A DNA stretch of 64,000 nucleotides from Chaenocephalus aceratus (taxonomy: Eukaryota > Chordata > Actinopteri > Perciformes > Channichthyidae). The notes below the pieces were generated by a model. It did not search any database. It was not told where the DNA came from and was given only the letters and a program-made list of their open reading frames with translations. The position numbers were made by a program, and so were the translations under genes. Positions 47,720 to 58,562 of this stretch are shown in pieces (position 1 is the first letter of the stretch; the number at the start of each line of letters is the position of its first letter). The DNA lies in contig CM043798.1 in the NCBI GenBank assembly GCA_023974075.1, positions 2,881,527-2,945,526 on the forward strand, given 5' to 3'.

Positions 47720-48200
47720 TCATCAATATCTGTATATGGGGGTGGGTCGTCCTGTTCTCCTAGCATTTGTAACCGTCTCCTCATGAGAAATGTACCCTCC
47801 CTCCTTTCATACCATTTAAGGTATGAAAGTAATATGTTCTCTAGAAGAGGCCGTCGTGATCAATCGGTACGTTAGGACATGGAATGCAACATCTAGGCCT
47901 CCCCTGGGCGCCCCTATGTTATCCTTGTACCCTGTGGAGCCTAAACTCCCCCTGGGACTGGTCTCTTAGCCCTACTGGCTTTGGGGGGTTTCGCCATGTT
48001 GATTAACTACATAAAAAAAAAACATCACTCGCTGTGCTAGAGCACAGGTCCCAGTCCAATCCTGTGGCAAGACTGAGTACAAGGTTTTAGTTCTATGATA
48101 CCACCAAACATCTACTCTGGGATACGGCATTCTAGACAGTCACTTCTGGGAGAGGATTTTGGTCAGTTACAACAGTTGTAATTTCATCACTTAAAAGTTC
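47720..48200 (-). pseudogene. Endogenous-retrovirus envelope-like remnant (a)
   Basis: Minus-strand reading shows degraded pieces in the order expected near the middle and end of a retroviral envelope: a Trp-rich pattern, a basic cleavage-like RAKR near 47960, and a short tail with a PPPY motif near 47745. The membrane-spanning part is not recognisable and there are stops and frame breaks. It appears old and non-functional. The identification rests on pattern only. Confidence 0.4.
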
Positions 48201-49635
48201 CTACTTCAGTAGCTTTGGGTGGTCTGTTCTAATGATGTGACAAAGTCCCTGAAATGGTGTGAAAACCGGTGGAATATCAATAACTCATTACCTAATTTAT
48301 CTTCAATTCTGGTCTACTTGAAGAACCATGCTAACCCCTTTAACAGTGTGTGGAACCTTGGGTGCCCGAGCATGTGATAATTACTCCCTCCTTTAACAAG
48401 GACTTTAAAAACTGAAGTCATTTCATTAATGGTTTGTAGTTCAATTCAGGAATGTTCACCTATGGCATATGTTTCTCCTTTTAAATAACGTCTCTAAATT
48501 TCAGGTCTTCACTGATTAAATGGATGAGCATTAGGAGGTGGTGGCGCTTGTCTTTTAAAACTCAAACTCTGGTGCCGTGCGCTCCCTCTGAAGCTGCAAG
48601 TAAGATTTAAAACATCTGCAGGGTGGGTTGAGCGACCCCTTCTCCCTGAACGATATTTGTTGTCAAAAATATGCACCATTAAAATGAGTGATCCAAGGCC
48701 CTGCATGTATTACTCCCAATTATATTAGTTTTTCAAAATAAAAATGTGCAATCGCTCTTTGCCTAGTGTCTTTTTAAAACTCTACATCTTGGACGACAAA
48801 CAGATGTTATTTCAACCTCAACAGTTCTCCTGTGGTAATATCCATGCTACAATGGTGAAATCAATACTCTAGATTGGAATACTTTCTTTAGCTTGGCTCT
48901 AGCTCTTTAACATTTTCCATTCAAATAAAGATGTGTCTGCTTTTATAGAGTGGTTATTAAACTATCCTTTTAAACTGTAGATCGATATTGTAACAAATTA
49001 AATCTTCCCCAAATTCGCACATTAATTGGAATCTCAGAATAATTTGTTTATATGATGAAAACATTGAATAATATGTTCTACCCTCAGTGTGTTTTTAGGA
49101 TTATTTAATAGTTTCCTCTTTATTACTTTATAAATGTACCAATTGATTAATTCATGGCTAATAAATATTTTTCTTTACGTATTTCTCGTTGGTCAATAAG
49201 TGTGTTTATGTGTAAACTCACTCACTCCCGTTTTCCTTCTCTCCCCCTCTGGTTGTCAAACCATGACCCCCTCACGTTCTGCTGGACCATGCCAACTCCC
49301 CCATCCTGTCTTCTCCTCCGTCCTGTCTTCTCCTCAGTCCATCCGCTCTTGAATCCTTCCGCTGTAACTCTTTCCAGTGACCCAACTGCTTTGCATTTCA
49401 TCTCCTCCTCTACAGTGTATTCGCTGCTGCATGGAGGGCGTATTCCGCTCTCATGTCCCACACTCTGCTCTTGTGCCACATTTCGTGGCTCAGCTTGGAA
49501 CTTCATGTCCTGTGGGGAACCGATGAGAGTGTGCCTTCTACTCACGCTGTTTGGTTCTGGGTGCCTCAGGTGGAGATGGTTCTGGATGTAGTCTTGTCAT
49601 TGTTGGTTCAGCTCTGGTTCTCTGTCTGTTCGATG
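48201..49635. other. No gene recognised
   Basis: Contains a minus-strand purine-rich AAAGGAGGGAGT near 48385, otherwise AT-rich. The frames around 49154-49600 are not recognised and sit next to low-complexity sequence. Confidence 0.35.
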
Positions 49636-49701
49636 GAGGAGGAGGAGGAGGAGGAGGAGGAGGAGGAGGAGGAGGAGGAGGAGGGAGGGGAGGAGGAGGA
49701 G
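49636..49701 (+). repeat. (GGA)n microsatellite
   Basis: About twenty GGA/GAG units with few interruptions; the Glu-, Gly- and Ser/Pro-rich frames here are artefacts of the repeat. Confidence 0.97.
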
Positions 49702-49756
49702 TCTCCTGTGGTGAGGTCTTTTGTCTGCTTGGAAGATGGGGTCGTAGCAGTCTGAC

Positions 49757-49758
<2 letters not shown>

Positions 49759-49815
<57 letters not shown>

Positions 49816-49927
49816 GAGAAGAGAGAGGAGAGAGAGAGAAGAGAGAGAGAAAGAGAGAGAGGAGAGAGAGGAGAGAGAGAGAGGAGAGAGAGAAGAGAGA
49901 GAGAGAGAGAGCGAGAGGGAGAGAGAT
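49759..49927 (+). repeat. (GA)n polypurine tract
   Basis: About 165 bp of almost pure GA and GAGAGGA sequence with only an isolated C near the right end. Together with the GGA tract it forms a compound purine-rich region of nearly 300 bp. Confidence 0.97.
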
Positions 49928-50499
49928 CTCGGGACGCATTATCTCTAGTTAATTCTAACACACTCAGGTAAAATAAATCCAATACTTTCCACTCTATTTT
50001 CCTAATCTTACTATCTGTCTTAGATGTTAATGTCATCTAAACCCAATTAATGTCTACTATGGTTTTGCCATATCCCTAAACATTGTCTTCACCCACTGTA
50101 ACATGGCTACTCCAAAAAGTCTTTCAGGAAACCATCTTCTTCCATAAACTGAAATACCTACATGTTTCAAGCACCACATATTTCACACACTATAAAAGAA
50201 CGTCCCCACATTTTCTCCATCATTTCAAATGTCACTGTTATTTAGAACATTAGTAACTTGTGACTGGACATATCTGCAATGTCGCCACAATCTGCTGGGG
50301 AATGTTGTTCATAGAGTTTGTACATACAAAGCTGTACTTGTGGGTTAGTAGCCTGTTTCTACTGTAATCCTTTTCAATAATTGTGCTCCGGTCACCGGTC
50401 GGTTGTTCATAAACTTAACAGGGGGTGTTTCTGGTACAGACTAAAACATGGATCAAGTGTATTTGGAGATTCCCCTAATCTGTAAATCCCCATCACTGA
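49928..50499. other. No gene recognised
   Basis: AT-rich sequence between the polypurine tract and the envelope-like remnant (b); possibly a continuation of that decayed element. Confidence 0.3.
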
Positions 50500-50880
50500 T
50501 TATCCCGATCACTTAAACCCATATCATCATTTGATACAAGAACTGCATATAGGGGGGGTGAATCATCTTGATTGTAACCGCCTCACCTTTGGGACCGAGT
50601 ATTTCAGACTCCTCCTCTTGTTGCTCAGCTGATCTTTTAGCTCTGGGGATAAGTGAAAGTCTCTGAAACACAGCTGGAGTTTTGTTAGTGATGTGGGCAT
50701 TCTCTATGAGTGGAGTAATGGATCCATGTCTTACTTACATGATATTGTACTCCCCATCCAACCAGAAAGGTGCCCAGTGTAATGAGCACAATCAACAATG
50801 CTATTCTGACTCTTATCCCTAGGGGACCCCACAATTGGTTTGGCTTTGTTCTTGACATCATCTCTATTTTATCCCTGGTT
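50500..50880 (-). pseudogene. Endogenous-retrovirus envelope-like remnant (b)
   Basis: The minus strand begins with an ATG near 50861, followed by a basic stretch and then a roughly 20-residue hydrophobic segment, like an envelope leader. Further on (50630) there is another RAKR. A segment near 50550-50600 resembles the tail region at 47730-47790. Stops occur soon after. It is clearly inactivated and too short to name a genus. Confidence 0.35.
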
Positions 50881-51094
50881 GTGTCAGTTACAGAATTTAA
50901 ATGATGAGTACAAAAATAACATATACAAACCGTTGGACTCTTTTTCAGGTGTAAAACTAAAAATAAGTTTTCACTTTAGTGTACAATCTATAAAAATCTA
51001 CAGACAATTCGTCTTTTGAGCTGTTTCTATCTTTATCTTATTTCTATGTATTGTTTTGTTCCAGCTCTGCCAAATCCGTCCTAACTCCCAATAA

Positions 51095-51545
51095 TGTTAT
51101 GGAAGTTGCCAGTGAAGGGTGACAAAGTGTGAGATGGTGTCAATTTGCTCCTTTTTATTTACCTTTAAACCGGAGCGCGTGTGAAGTTCGTTACAACTTC
51201 TCAATGTTCCGTCCACTGGGGATCAGCTCACTGTCTTTTGTGAACTTTCACCCTCACCCAATCACCTGGCCTAACAGGAGTCTCTTCTGGTGTCTCGTCT
51301 GGTATCTCTGTAGCTTTCCTAGCCTGTGTAGACAACACTTGGATAATATTACTCAGAGTTCTGACATATTCATCACTTCTATTTGTCTAATATCCAAAAC
51401 TGGACCACTCCCTCCTTGGAAAGGCCCAAGCTTCGGCATACCTTTTGTCGTTATGAGACCTATTGTTGACTACATGTTATTATTTATTAACTACAACGTC
51501 ACTGAAATCAACATATCTGTATAATCATGACACTCCCTCCTTTGA
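51095..51545 (-). mobile_element. Possible second LTR with polypurine tract
   Basis: On the minus strand AAAGGAGGGAG (51533-51545) precedes TGTCATGATT, like a polypurine tract next to an LTR start. An AATAAA lies near 51160. The segment ends CCATAACA at 51095, followed by a degenerate version of the primer-binding-like sequence. Overall similarity to 46746-47196 is weak, so this may be a different family. Confidence 0.3.
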
Positions 51546-51869
51546 GCATAACATGCTCAATTAATATTGCAATGATTACCCTATTATGAACAGGACATGT
51601 AAAACCCATAACGTTACATTAAATAAATACAACTTCTCCGTGTACCCATAAGGTGTACACAAATATCGTATGATGTATGGCTTTCTGATGGTATAAATGC
51701 ATATTCACTAAAATCTGCCATTTAGCACAAAAAATAGTTTACTTGTTTCAATAATGGATTTTGTCCTGGTATTATGCATCATTGTTGCTGCGAAAAACAA
51801 TACCCCTGGCTTCGCTACTGCGTCTCAATAATTCTAGGATTAGAGGATTGGTTGATACAGCTGAACTAA
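51546..51869. other. No gene recognised
   Basis: AT-rich sequence leading to the hAT target duplication CATATGAT at 51870-51877. Confidence 0.35.
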
Positions 51870-51877
51870 CATATGAT

Positions 51878-52895
51878 CAGTGTTGTGCTAGTTACTGAAA
51901 ACCAGTAACTAGTTAACATTACTAGTTACTTTATTTCAAAAGTAACTCAGTTACTTTACTGATTACTTACACCAAAAAGTAATGCGTTACTGTGAAAAGT
52001 AACTTTTTAGTTACTTAAAAAAGGGCTCCCATTATATTAATGCCCTTATAGCCTTCATTTCAGTACTGTTATTGCATTGGAGAATAATACAATCTGTTGA
52101 TCAACTTGACATGCATTATATGCAATCTGGATTGCATCGATATTAGCTGGCTTTCCATTTTTGTATATTCTTTCTCCAGGTAGTTGGAAAAAGTTTTACG
52201 TCCCATAAGCCGTGTGCCGCCCGGAGATGGTATCATGCTAACTAGCTCCCTGAAAGCGGGTGACTCCACTGTAGCAATAGCCTGCATGTGTGCTACAACA
52301 TACCGTGCAATGGCTTTATCGACTTTTCCCTGGCTAGCAGTCCCTTGGTTAAAATCCAGCCGCTGCTGCTTACGTAGGTGGAGGTGGAGTGGCGTTGGAT
52401 GTGTCTGGGTCTGTGCCGGTCTTAGTTACTAGCTTCGTCCCAGCATGTTGTTTTTGCAGATGTTTTAAGAGATTTGAATTACTGGTTTGGGCAGTAGATA
52501 GGATATTTGACCCGTCAGGACACAACTTACATTTAACAGAAACTTTCTTTTGTTTCTGCTCAACAAAAGTGAAATAGTGAGAATATCTCCAGGTGGAGAA
52601 ACTAGACTTGAGCTCCGCCGCCGCCATGATAGTCTTGTTAGTAAACAACACAAACACGCCCACAGCCCGTCTCCGCATGTGACACAGGAAGTATCTAAGT
52701 ACATTTACTCAAGTACTGTACTTAAGTACAGTTCTCATCTCTGTTCGCCTGGCTGTTGACTATATAAAAAAACTAACGCAGTAACGCACCATGTAGTAAC
52801 GGTAACTGGGTTACTGAATTTAAAAAGTAATGCGTTAGAGTGCTAGTTACTACCAAAAATAACGGCGTTACAGTAACACGTTAGTCCCAACACTG
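51878..52895 (-). mobile_element. Short hAT transposon with BED finger
   Basis: The ends CAGTGTTGTGCTAGTTACTG and (inverted) CAGTGTTGGGACTAACG are of the well-known fish hAT type rich in AGTAACT words. The element is flanked by a perfect 8-bp duplication CATATGAT (51870-51877 and 52896-52903). At 1,018 bp it retains only the N-terminal part of the transposase gene. Confidence 0.95.
52069..52678 (-). pseudogene. ZBED-type hAT transposase N-terminal part
   Basis: From about 52678 the minus strand encodes a BED zinc finger: VKCKLCPDG, SNSNLLKHLQKQH. After a frame change near 52375 it continues RKQQRLDFNQG and KAIARYVVAHMQAIATVESPAFRELV, then SMIPSPGGTRLMGRKTFSNYLEKEY, the segment that follows the finger in ZBED-type transposases. 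The rest of the protein is deleted. Upstream residues before KTIMAAAELKSSF are probably leader. Confidence 0.85.
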
Positions 52896-52903
52896 CATAT
52901 GAT

Positions 52904-53815
52904 AAAATAATATTTCTCCAAACTAGAGGGAAAAATACGAACTATTCTCACAGAGGGTGACATGCATGAAGGGCTGGTGCCCCTCACTCAAAAAGAGATA
53001 TTGCCTTACGCACTACACTATAAGTAAGTTACTCAAGAATAAATAAATAAAAACTGATTCTTGAAACTGTTGTAAAAACCCTACAACTTCTTCATCCAAG
53101 CTCTCAATCAGTGTTATGTTATTTAATCTGCAGCTCATTGCCTTAAAACAGATATTTCAGACCGATTATAAAATTGTGTTTATGAGAAAAATGTAATCTG
53201 ACTCCATGGATCACATAATTGTTTGACTAAAAAACTACACTTCCACTAACAATAAATGAAGTTCCCCTTTAAACACAGCCCCGGTCTTCTGACGGGGTCT
53301 ATCTATGTACTGGCTGGAAAATAAATTAAATAAATTAAAAATTGAGAGAGGGCATGTCTTATGGAGTTTGTGCCTGTACTAGGAGTAAAAAGATGAATGC
53401 TTAATCCCACAACCTTACAAAATCTATTTCTAATAACTTCATCACTTTCATGCACAGAGCAAAAAATGCAAATGAAATACATTAAAATAACTTGATTTAA
53501 AAACCTTATGTTCAAGGTAGTAAAAACATGTCTTTTTAAGAGATATCACCTTGATGAGATCTCTCATGTTGGAAATCATGCACGGGTGGAAGTGGAAACT
53601 TCTCACTTAAAGTGGGCTCTATAGACAATAACTATAGAGAGTAAGCTGATTTGTTCTGACTACAGTGACAAACACAAAAATACTTTCTCCCAAGGTTATA
53701 TATTAATCTTTTGTGATCGGGACAAATAAGTGTCAATGCAGTAGCAAATGGATATTGGCACCAAATGTACCTAGACGTTATGGTTTATGTTGACATTCTT
53801 GACTGCCTTTTTATT
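52904..53815. other. No gene recognised
   Basis: AT-rich sequence; the frame at 53303-53515 has no known motif. Confidence 0.35.
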
Positions 53816-53839
53816 TTTTACTTACTTGTTTGCCTGTCC

Positions 53840-53932
53840 TTGTTTGTCTACCCTCCCTCATACTGTAAAGCGTCTTTGAGTTGTGAAAAGCGCTATAAAA
53901 ATAAAATGCATTATTATTATTATTATTATTAC
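53840..53932 (+). mobile_element. L2-type LINE 3' tail
   Basis: TACTGTAAAGCGTCTTTGAG, AAAAGCGCTATAAAAATAAAATGCATT and (ATT)n: the same 3' terminus as at 13741-13828, with no coding part retained. Confidence 0.75.
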
Positions 53933-54097
53933 TATGGTGTTTGAATGTAATGCTTACCATGTAATATTCGTCAATGCCAGGGAACAGTACTGTTAGGGTT
54001 GAGTGAAGCAAGCAGGACCCAAATGCAGATTTCAACGAAAAAATACCTTTATTCCAAGGAAAGCGTCAGAAACAGAACACTACCCCGTGACATAGTC

Positions 54098-55983
54098 AAA
54101 GGCAAGGCAAGGCAAGTGTATTTATATAGCACTTTTCAACACAAGGCAATTCAAAGTGCTTTACAAAAAATGAAAGACATTAATAAAATGGCATTTAAAA
54201 TCAGTCATTAAAAAGAAAAGCTAATAAAATAAACATTAACAGAAAAAAATACATGGATAAAAGTTACAGTGCAGTCTAAGATATGAATAGTTCAATTAAA
54301 AGCAGCGACAAAAAGAAAAGTCTTCAGCCTGGATTTAAAAGTAGTAAGAGTTGCAGCGGATCTGCAGGTTTCTGGGAGTTTGTTCCAGATATTTGGAGAA
54401 TAATAACTGAACGCTGCTTTTCCATGTTTAGTTCTGACTCTGGGGACAGAAAGCTGACCAGTCCCTGAAGACCTGAGAGTTCTGGATGGTTCATAATTTA
54501 GCAGGAGGTCAGAAATGTATTTTGGGCCTAAGCTATTCAGTGCTTTATAAACCAGGAGCAGTATTTTGAAATATATTCTTTGACACACAGGAAGCCAGTG
54601 TAAAGACTTCAGAACAGGAGTGATGTGATCCACTTTCTTAGTGTTAGTGAGGACTCGAGCAGCGGCGTTCTGAATCAGCTGCAGCTTTCTAATAGATTTT
54701 TTAGTGAGACCTGTGAAGACACCATTACAGTAGTCCAGTCTACTGAAGATAAAGGCATGGACAAGTGTTTCCAAATCCTGCTGCGACATTAGTCTTTTAA
54801 TCCTAGATATGTTCTTTATGTGATAGTAGGCTGATTTAGTAACTGTTTTAATGTGACTGTTGAAACTCAGGTCAGAGTCCATGACTACACCTAGATTTCT
54901 GGCTTTATCTGTTGTTTTTGAACATTGCAGACTGAAGCTCAGCGCTCACTTTTATACTTTCTGCCTTGGCTCCAAAAACCATTACCTCAGTTTTATCTTT
55001 GTTTAATTGGAGAAAGTTCTAACACATCCAGTCATTGATTTGTTCAATGCACTTACTCAGTGTTTGAATTGGAGCATAGTCTCCTGGTGAAATTGTTACG
55101 TAAATGTGTGTGTCATCTGCATAGCTATGGTAACTTATTTTGTTGTTCTTCATTATCTGAGCCAGTGGTAGCATGTAGACGTTAAAGAGAAGAGGCCCCA
55201 AGATGGAGCCTTGAGGTACCCCACATGTCATATTTGTCAACTCAGACTATAGAAACAAAGTTGTTTCTGTCCTTTAAGTAGGATTAAAATCAATTTAGAA
55301 CTGTTTACGAAAGTCCCACCCAGTTTTCCAGTCGGTCGAGTAATATGCTGTGGTCAACAGTGTCAAACGCAGCACTGAGATCTAATAATACTAACACTGA
55401 AGTTCTGCCACTGTCTGTGTTTAAGTGGATGTCATTGAAGACCTTTACAAGAGCAGTCTCAGTGCTGTGGTTTGGACGAAAGCCTGACTGGAACACATCG
55501 AAACAGTTATCTAAATGCAAGAAATTACTCAACTTTTGAAAAACAACTTTTTCAATGATTTTACCTAGAAATGGGAGGTTTGATATGGGCCTGTAATTGT
55601 TCATTACTGAAGCATCTAGATTATTCTTTTTTAAGAGCGGTTTAATGACTGCAGTTTTCAGGGCCTGTGGAAAAATGCCTGAGTGAAGAGATTTGTTCAC
55701 TCTATGAAGTAGATCTGAGGCCATGCAAGGCAAAACATCTTTGAAAAATCCTGTTGGAATAATATCAAGGCAGCAGGAGGAGGATTTCAGAAGTTGTATA
55801 ATGTCCTCTAGGTTTTTATCATTAATCTGATGGAATTGTGTCATGATGTCTGAATTGATTTTAAGTGGACACAGAGACAACACATTTGCTGTACCTGATG
55901 CAGAGGCACTGACTTCTTGTCTGATTTTCTGAATCTTGTCAGTGAAGAAGGAGGAAAAATCATTGCAAGCCCTGGTGGCAGTG
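54098..55983 (-). mobile_element. L2-clade LINE, 5' truncated
   Basis: The minus strand ends in AAGTGCTATATAAATACACTTGCCTTGCCTTGCC (54102-54150). Upstream is the reverse transcriptase and its C-terminus. The 5' side stops at 55983 next to a DNA-transposon terminus. It represents a different L2 family from that at 17682, with a TTGCC-type tail. Confidence 0.8.
54292..55980 (-). pseudogene. L2 reverse transcriptase, broken into four pieces
   Basis: Reading from 55980: FSSFFTDKIQKIRQEV, then the open part 55305-55883 with [29 protein letters not shown] and [14 protein letters not shown] frame change precedes 55019-55240, which encodes [13 protein letters not shown] and the catalytic YADD. Another break precedes 54292-54882, which encodes the C-terminal domain (SRLDYCNGVFTGL, LHWLPVCQRIYFK, TFKSRLKTFLF). 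The sequence is clearly related to, but diverged from, 18289-21288. Confidence 0.85.
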
Positions 55984-56250
55984 GCGGCGCCAGAGTATTT
56001 TTGTTGGGTAATCTATGGTAGGGCTAACCCATACAGTGGTCGGGCTCAAGTCAGTATTTGCAATGTAATTACATACACGCTATATCGCCCCCCTTGACAG
56101 TGAAACGCCACGCGTGAGGTTTAGATGATTTCCCTTTGTCTTGTCGTCAATAAAAAGGGCGACCTGGAGCACTTAGCTGCCGCTGCTCTCCAGCTACTTT
56201 TAGTTTTATGTAGCCTAATGCAACTGTTATCGCTCACTTTGATGACTTTG
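55984..56250 (+). mobile_element. Terminal fragment of a hAT-like transposon
   Basis: CAGTGGCGGCGCCAGAGTATTTTTGTTGGGTAATC is a fish DNA-transposon terminus. The rest and the other end are missing; the right boundary is arbitrary. Confidence 0.45.
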
Positions 56251-56954
56251 GCCATTATAATATGATCTGGGTATCTGCCCAACGATCGAATTAACCGGTG
56301 TATACGCAGTGTGTGTATTTTGGACTAACATCAACCCTACTTGCTGTGTGTCGGGGCCACCACCCCTCACCTGGCTGCTTCCGCGGCGTGAGGCCCATCC
56401 TCTAGCCAAACATCACCGACAACTAGTGCTGCGTACCTGGACTCACATTCAGGTTCAGGTCCGGACTCAAGTCCAGAGGTTCAGGTTCAGGTCCGGAACC
56501 CATGGCTTGTGTCAAGTTGTGTGAGTAACTAAAGTTAACTTATTGTGAGCTAATTATCAATTGAAAATAAACTCATAATCAACTCAAATTCAAACTCGTC
56601 AGGTTTATTGTGCTCCCTTCCAACTTGTGTCTACATTTCTCTACAAATGTAAAAAAAACACTTTTTGCCCCTTAGTCTACAAATGACTTATGACAGCAAC
56701 TACAGTGAACTACTACAAAGTTCAAACATTTATTTCATTTACCAAACTAAAGTAACCAAACAGTCCCTGAGCTGACTGAGCCTAAATCCCTAAAACGTTG
56801 CTGAAAGGTAGAGTGTAGAGTAGACTATACGCATTACACTGTTACACACCTACTATACAGTATACACTGTAGTGACTGTACAGTCAGAGTGTACTGTCTG
56901 TACACCATGTCTTTTCTACAACTCTACACGTACTACATACATAGTGATGTACAT
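56251..56954. other. No gene; short direct repeats at 56450-56505
   Basis: At 56450-56505 the words GGTTCAGGTCCGGA, CTCAAGTCCAGA and GGTTCAGGTTCAGGTCCGGAACC repeat, following a terminus-like TAGTGCTGCGTACCTGGACTC. The remainder is AT-rich and unrecognised. Confidence 0.35.
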
Positions 56955-57341
56955 TGTCACGGAGGTGATCTCTGGGCTCATAGACATCGGCCTCCGTTAC
57001 GGGTTGTTTAGTTTTTTGTTGTTGAGAAGTGTTCCTCTTTCCCCATGTCTGTCGTTGATTGTGTGCACCTGGTGCCCTGTGTTGTCTCCTCCCCCCTCAC
57101 CTGTGTCCTGTTGGGTTGATTGGGTTGGGCATTTAGGTTCTGGGGTTTTGCTGTTAGAGAGGCAGGTAGTGTGTGTGAGATCCTTGTGGCTGCAGGCTGT
57201 GCTGTGCTCAAGGAAACAACAGCAGGATTAAGGCTGTGTGTGTGTCATTGTGTTCATGCTGTAATAAATGCCCACACCGGGTTGTATTTTGGACGCTCTG
57301 CCTCTGCCTCCTTGCTTGGCCGCTCAATTGTCAGCCTCGCA
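56955..57341 (+). mobile_element. Solo LTR (probably Gypsy-type)
   Basis: A 387-bp segment starts TGTCACGGAGG and ends CCTCGCA, with an AATAAA signal at about 57263. It is flanked by a perfect 5-bp repeat TACAT (56950-56954 and 57342-57346). A TG...CA segment of this size, with a polyadenylation signal and 5-bp target duplication, is what a solo LTR should look like. The Gypsy assignment is from the TGTCACG start only. Confidence 0.65.
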
Positions 57342-57346
57342 TACAT

Positions 57347-58130
57347 ACATACTGTTAGAAATTAAAATCAATGGGGCGAAGCCTGCGAGCTAGTTCAGGC
57401 AGTCAACTCGAGCACTTATGCTGCATTCATACATAACGCCCCCTTGCCACTCTACAACCAACCAAACAGAGTCTCCTTAATATGCCGCTCTATTTAACCT
57501 GCCAGATCTCTCTCCATGCATTGCTTGCTGCTGCTATTGCTGCATCTACCTCGCTGCTGCTTGCCTGCTGCGTTCACTTGCTATTGCTGCGTTAATTTGC
57601 TATTGATGCGTTCATGTTCCTGCTACTGTGTTTCATGTTGCTGCTGCTTGCCTGCCGGTGCTGTCCTTGCAAATGTCTATTGCAATCTCCGACTCTGGAA
57701 CCGAATCATCATACGCAAGAAGCCGTAAGAAATGCCTCATTCCCGAAACACAGGCTAGCTCAGAGCATGGTTCAGACGCCCCTGGAACGAGCCACAGCTC
57801 CCGCACGACACACATTCAGGTGTCCCTTCCGTCCTCATCTGGAGTAACTTTTAATATCCTTTGGGCCAGAGGAAGTCCCGAGTTCTACGCCAGCTCCGGT
57901 AACAACCCCTCTTGTGTGTCAGCTAAGAGTTGCACTGTCTCTCGGTCGGTGGGTATTTAAACACCAAAAAAAGGCAGGAGCAAGCTGACGCCTGCATTCC
58001 CAAAGTACCTGCCATCCTGTCCTACCTTCTCGAAGTAAAATCAGCGCTTGAAGCCTTTAATTGCACGATATATTCCCGTGAACAAACTCGATTTCCTCTA
58101 CCTGCAATGTAAACAAATGTTTCTACTACA
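57347..58130 (+). other. Unrecognised Ser-rich reading frames
   Basis: A frame at about 57670-57960 is rich in Ser and Thr (SDSGTESSYARSRKK). It appears to continue, after a frame change, with KKRQEQADACIPKVPAIL and SALEAFNCTIYS to 58112. The continuity across a frame break suggests a decayed real protein, perhaps ORF1 of a retroelement, but I do not recognise the family. A CTGCTGCTTGC-rich low-complexity stretch precedes it. Confidence 0.3.
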
Positions 58131-58562
58131 GTCAGTCTTCATTTTCTGTTAAAGCTACTCAGCAATGGAACTCGATCCCACCTCCAATCAGAGACCAGAC
58201 CACATTCACTTTATTTAAATCCCAACTCAAAACCTGGTGAGTGAGGAATCAGCTCTGCCAACACTGACCCAATCTTATGCTCCTTACAATCCACCGCCTG
58301 TGTTTTAACATGTTCTTTTGTTTTGTTTTAATGTTCTGTATTTTAAATTGTTTTATTTAGGTATCCCAGTAATGACTGTTGCTTGTTTTAAATGTATTGT
58401 ATTTACTTGTTTAAAATGAAATGTGTTTTAGGTTGACTTTTAAAATCTGTCCAGGGACTACAGATGAAAAATAGCCTCTTGGCTAACTCTGGCACGTTTA
58501 CAGAAATGTTCATTAATGTGCACTGTCCCCGTTAAATAAATGAATGAATGAATAAATAAATA
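58131..58562 (+). mobile_element. LINE C-terminus and 3' UTR
   Basis: The coding end reads FSVKATQQWNSIPPPIRDQTTFTLFKSQLKTW, typical of the last residues of LINE polyproteins. It is followed by a 3' UTR with AGCCTCTTGGCTAACTCTGGC and ATGTGCACTGTCCC, then TTAAATAAATGAATGAATGAATAAAT. Strongly 5' truncated. It resembles L2/I-like fish LINEs; the clade is not certain. Confidence 0.65.

Noticed and set aside
49538..50036. Ser/Leu-, Gly- and Glu/Arg-rich frames on both strands
   Set aside because: They are artefacts of the (GGA)n and (GA)n repeats; no start context or motif supports a protein.
57628..58112. Ser-rich frame as a host gene exon
   Set aside because: A frame break lies within it and LINE sequence follows directly; it is kept only as an unrecognised feature.
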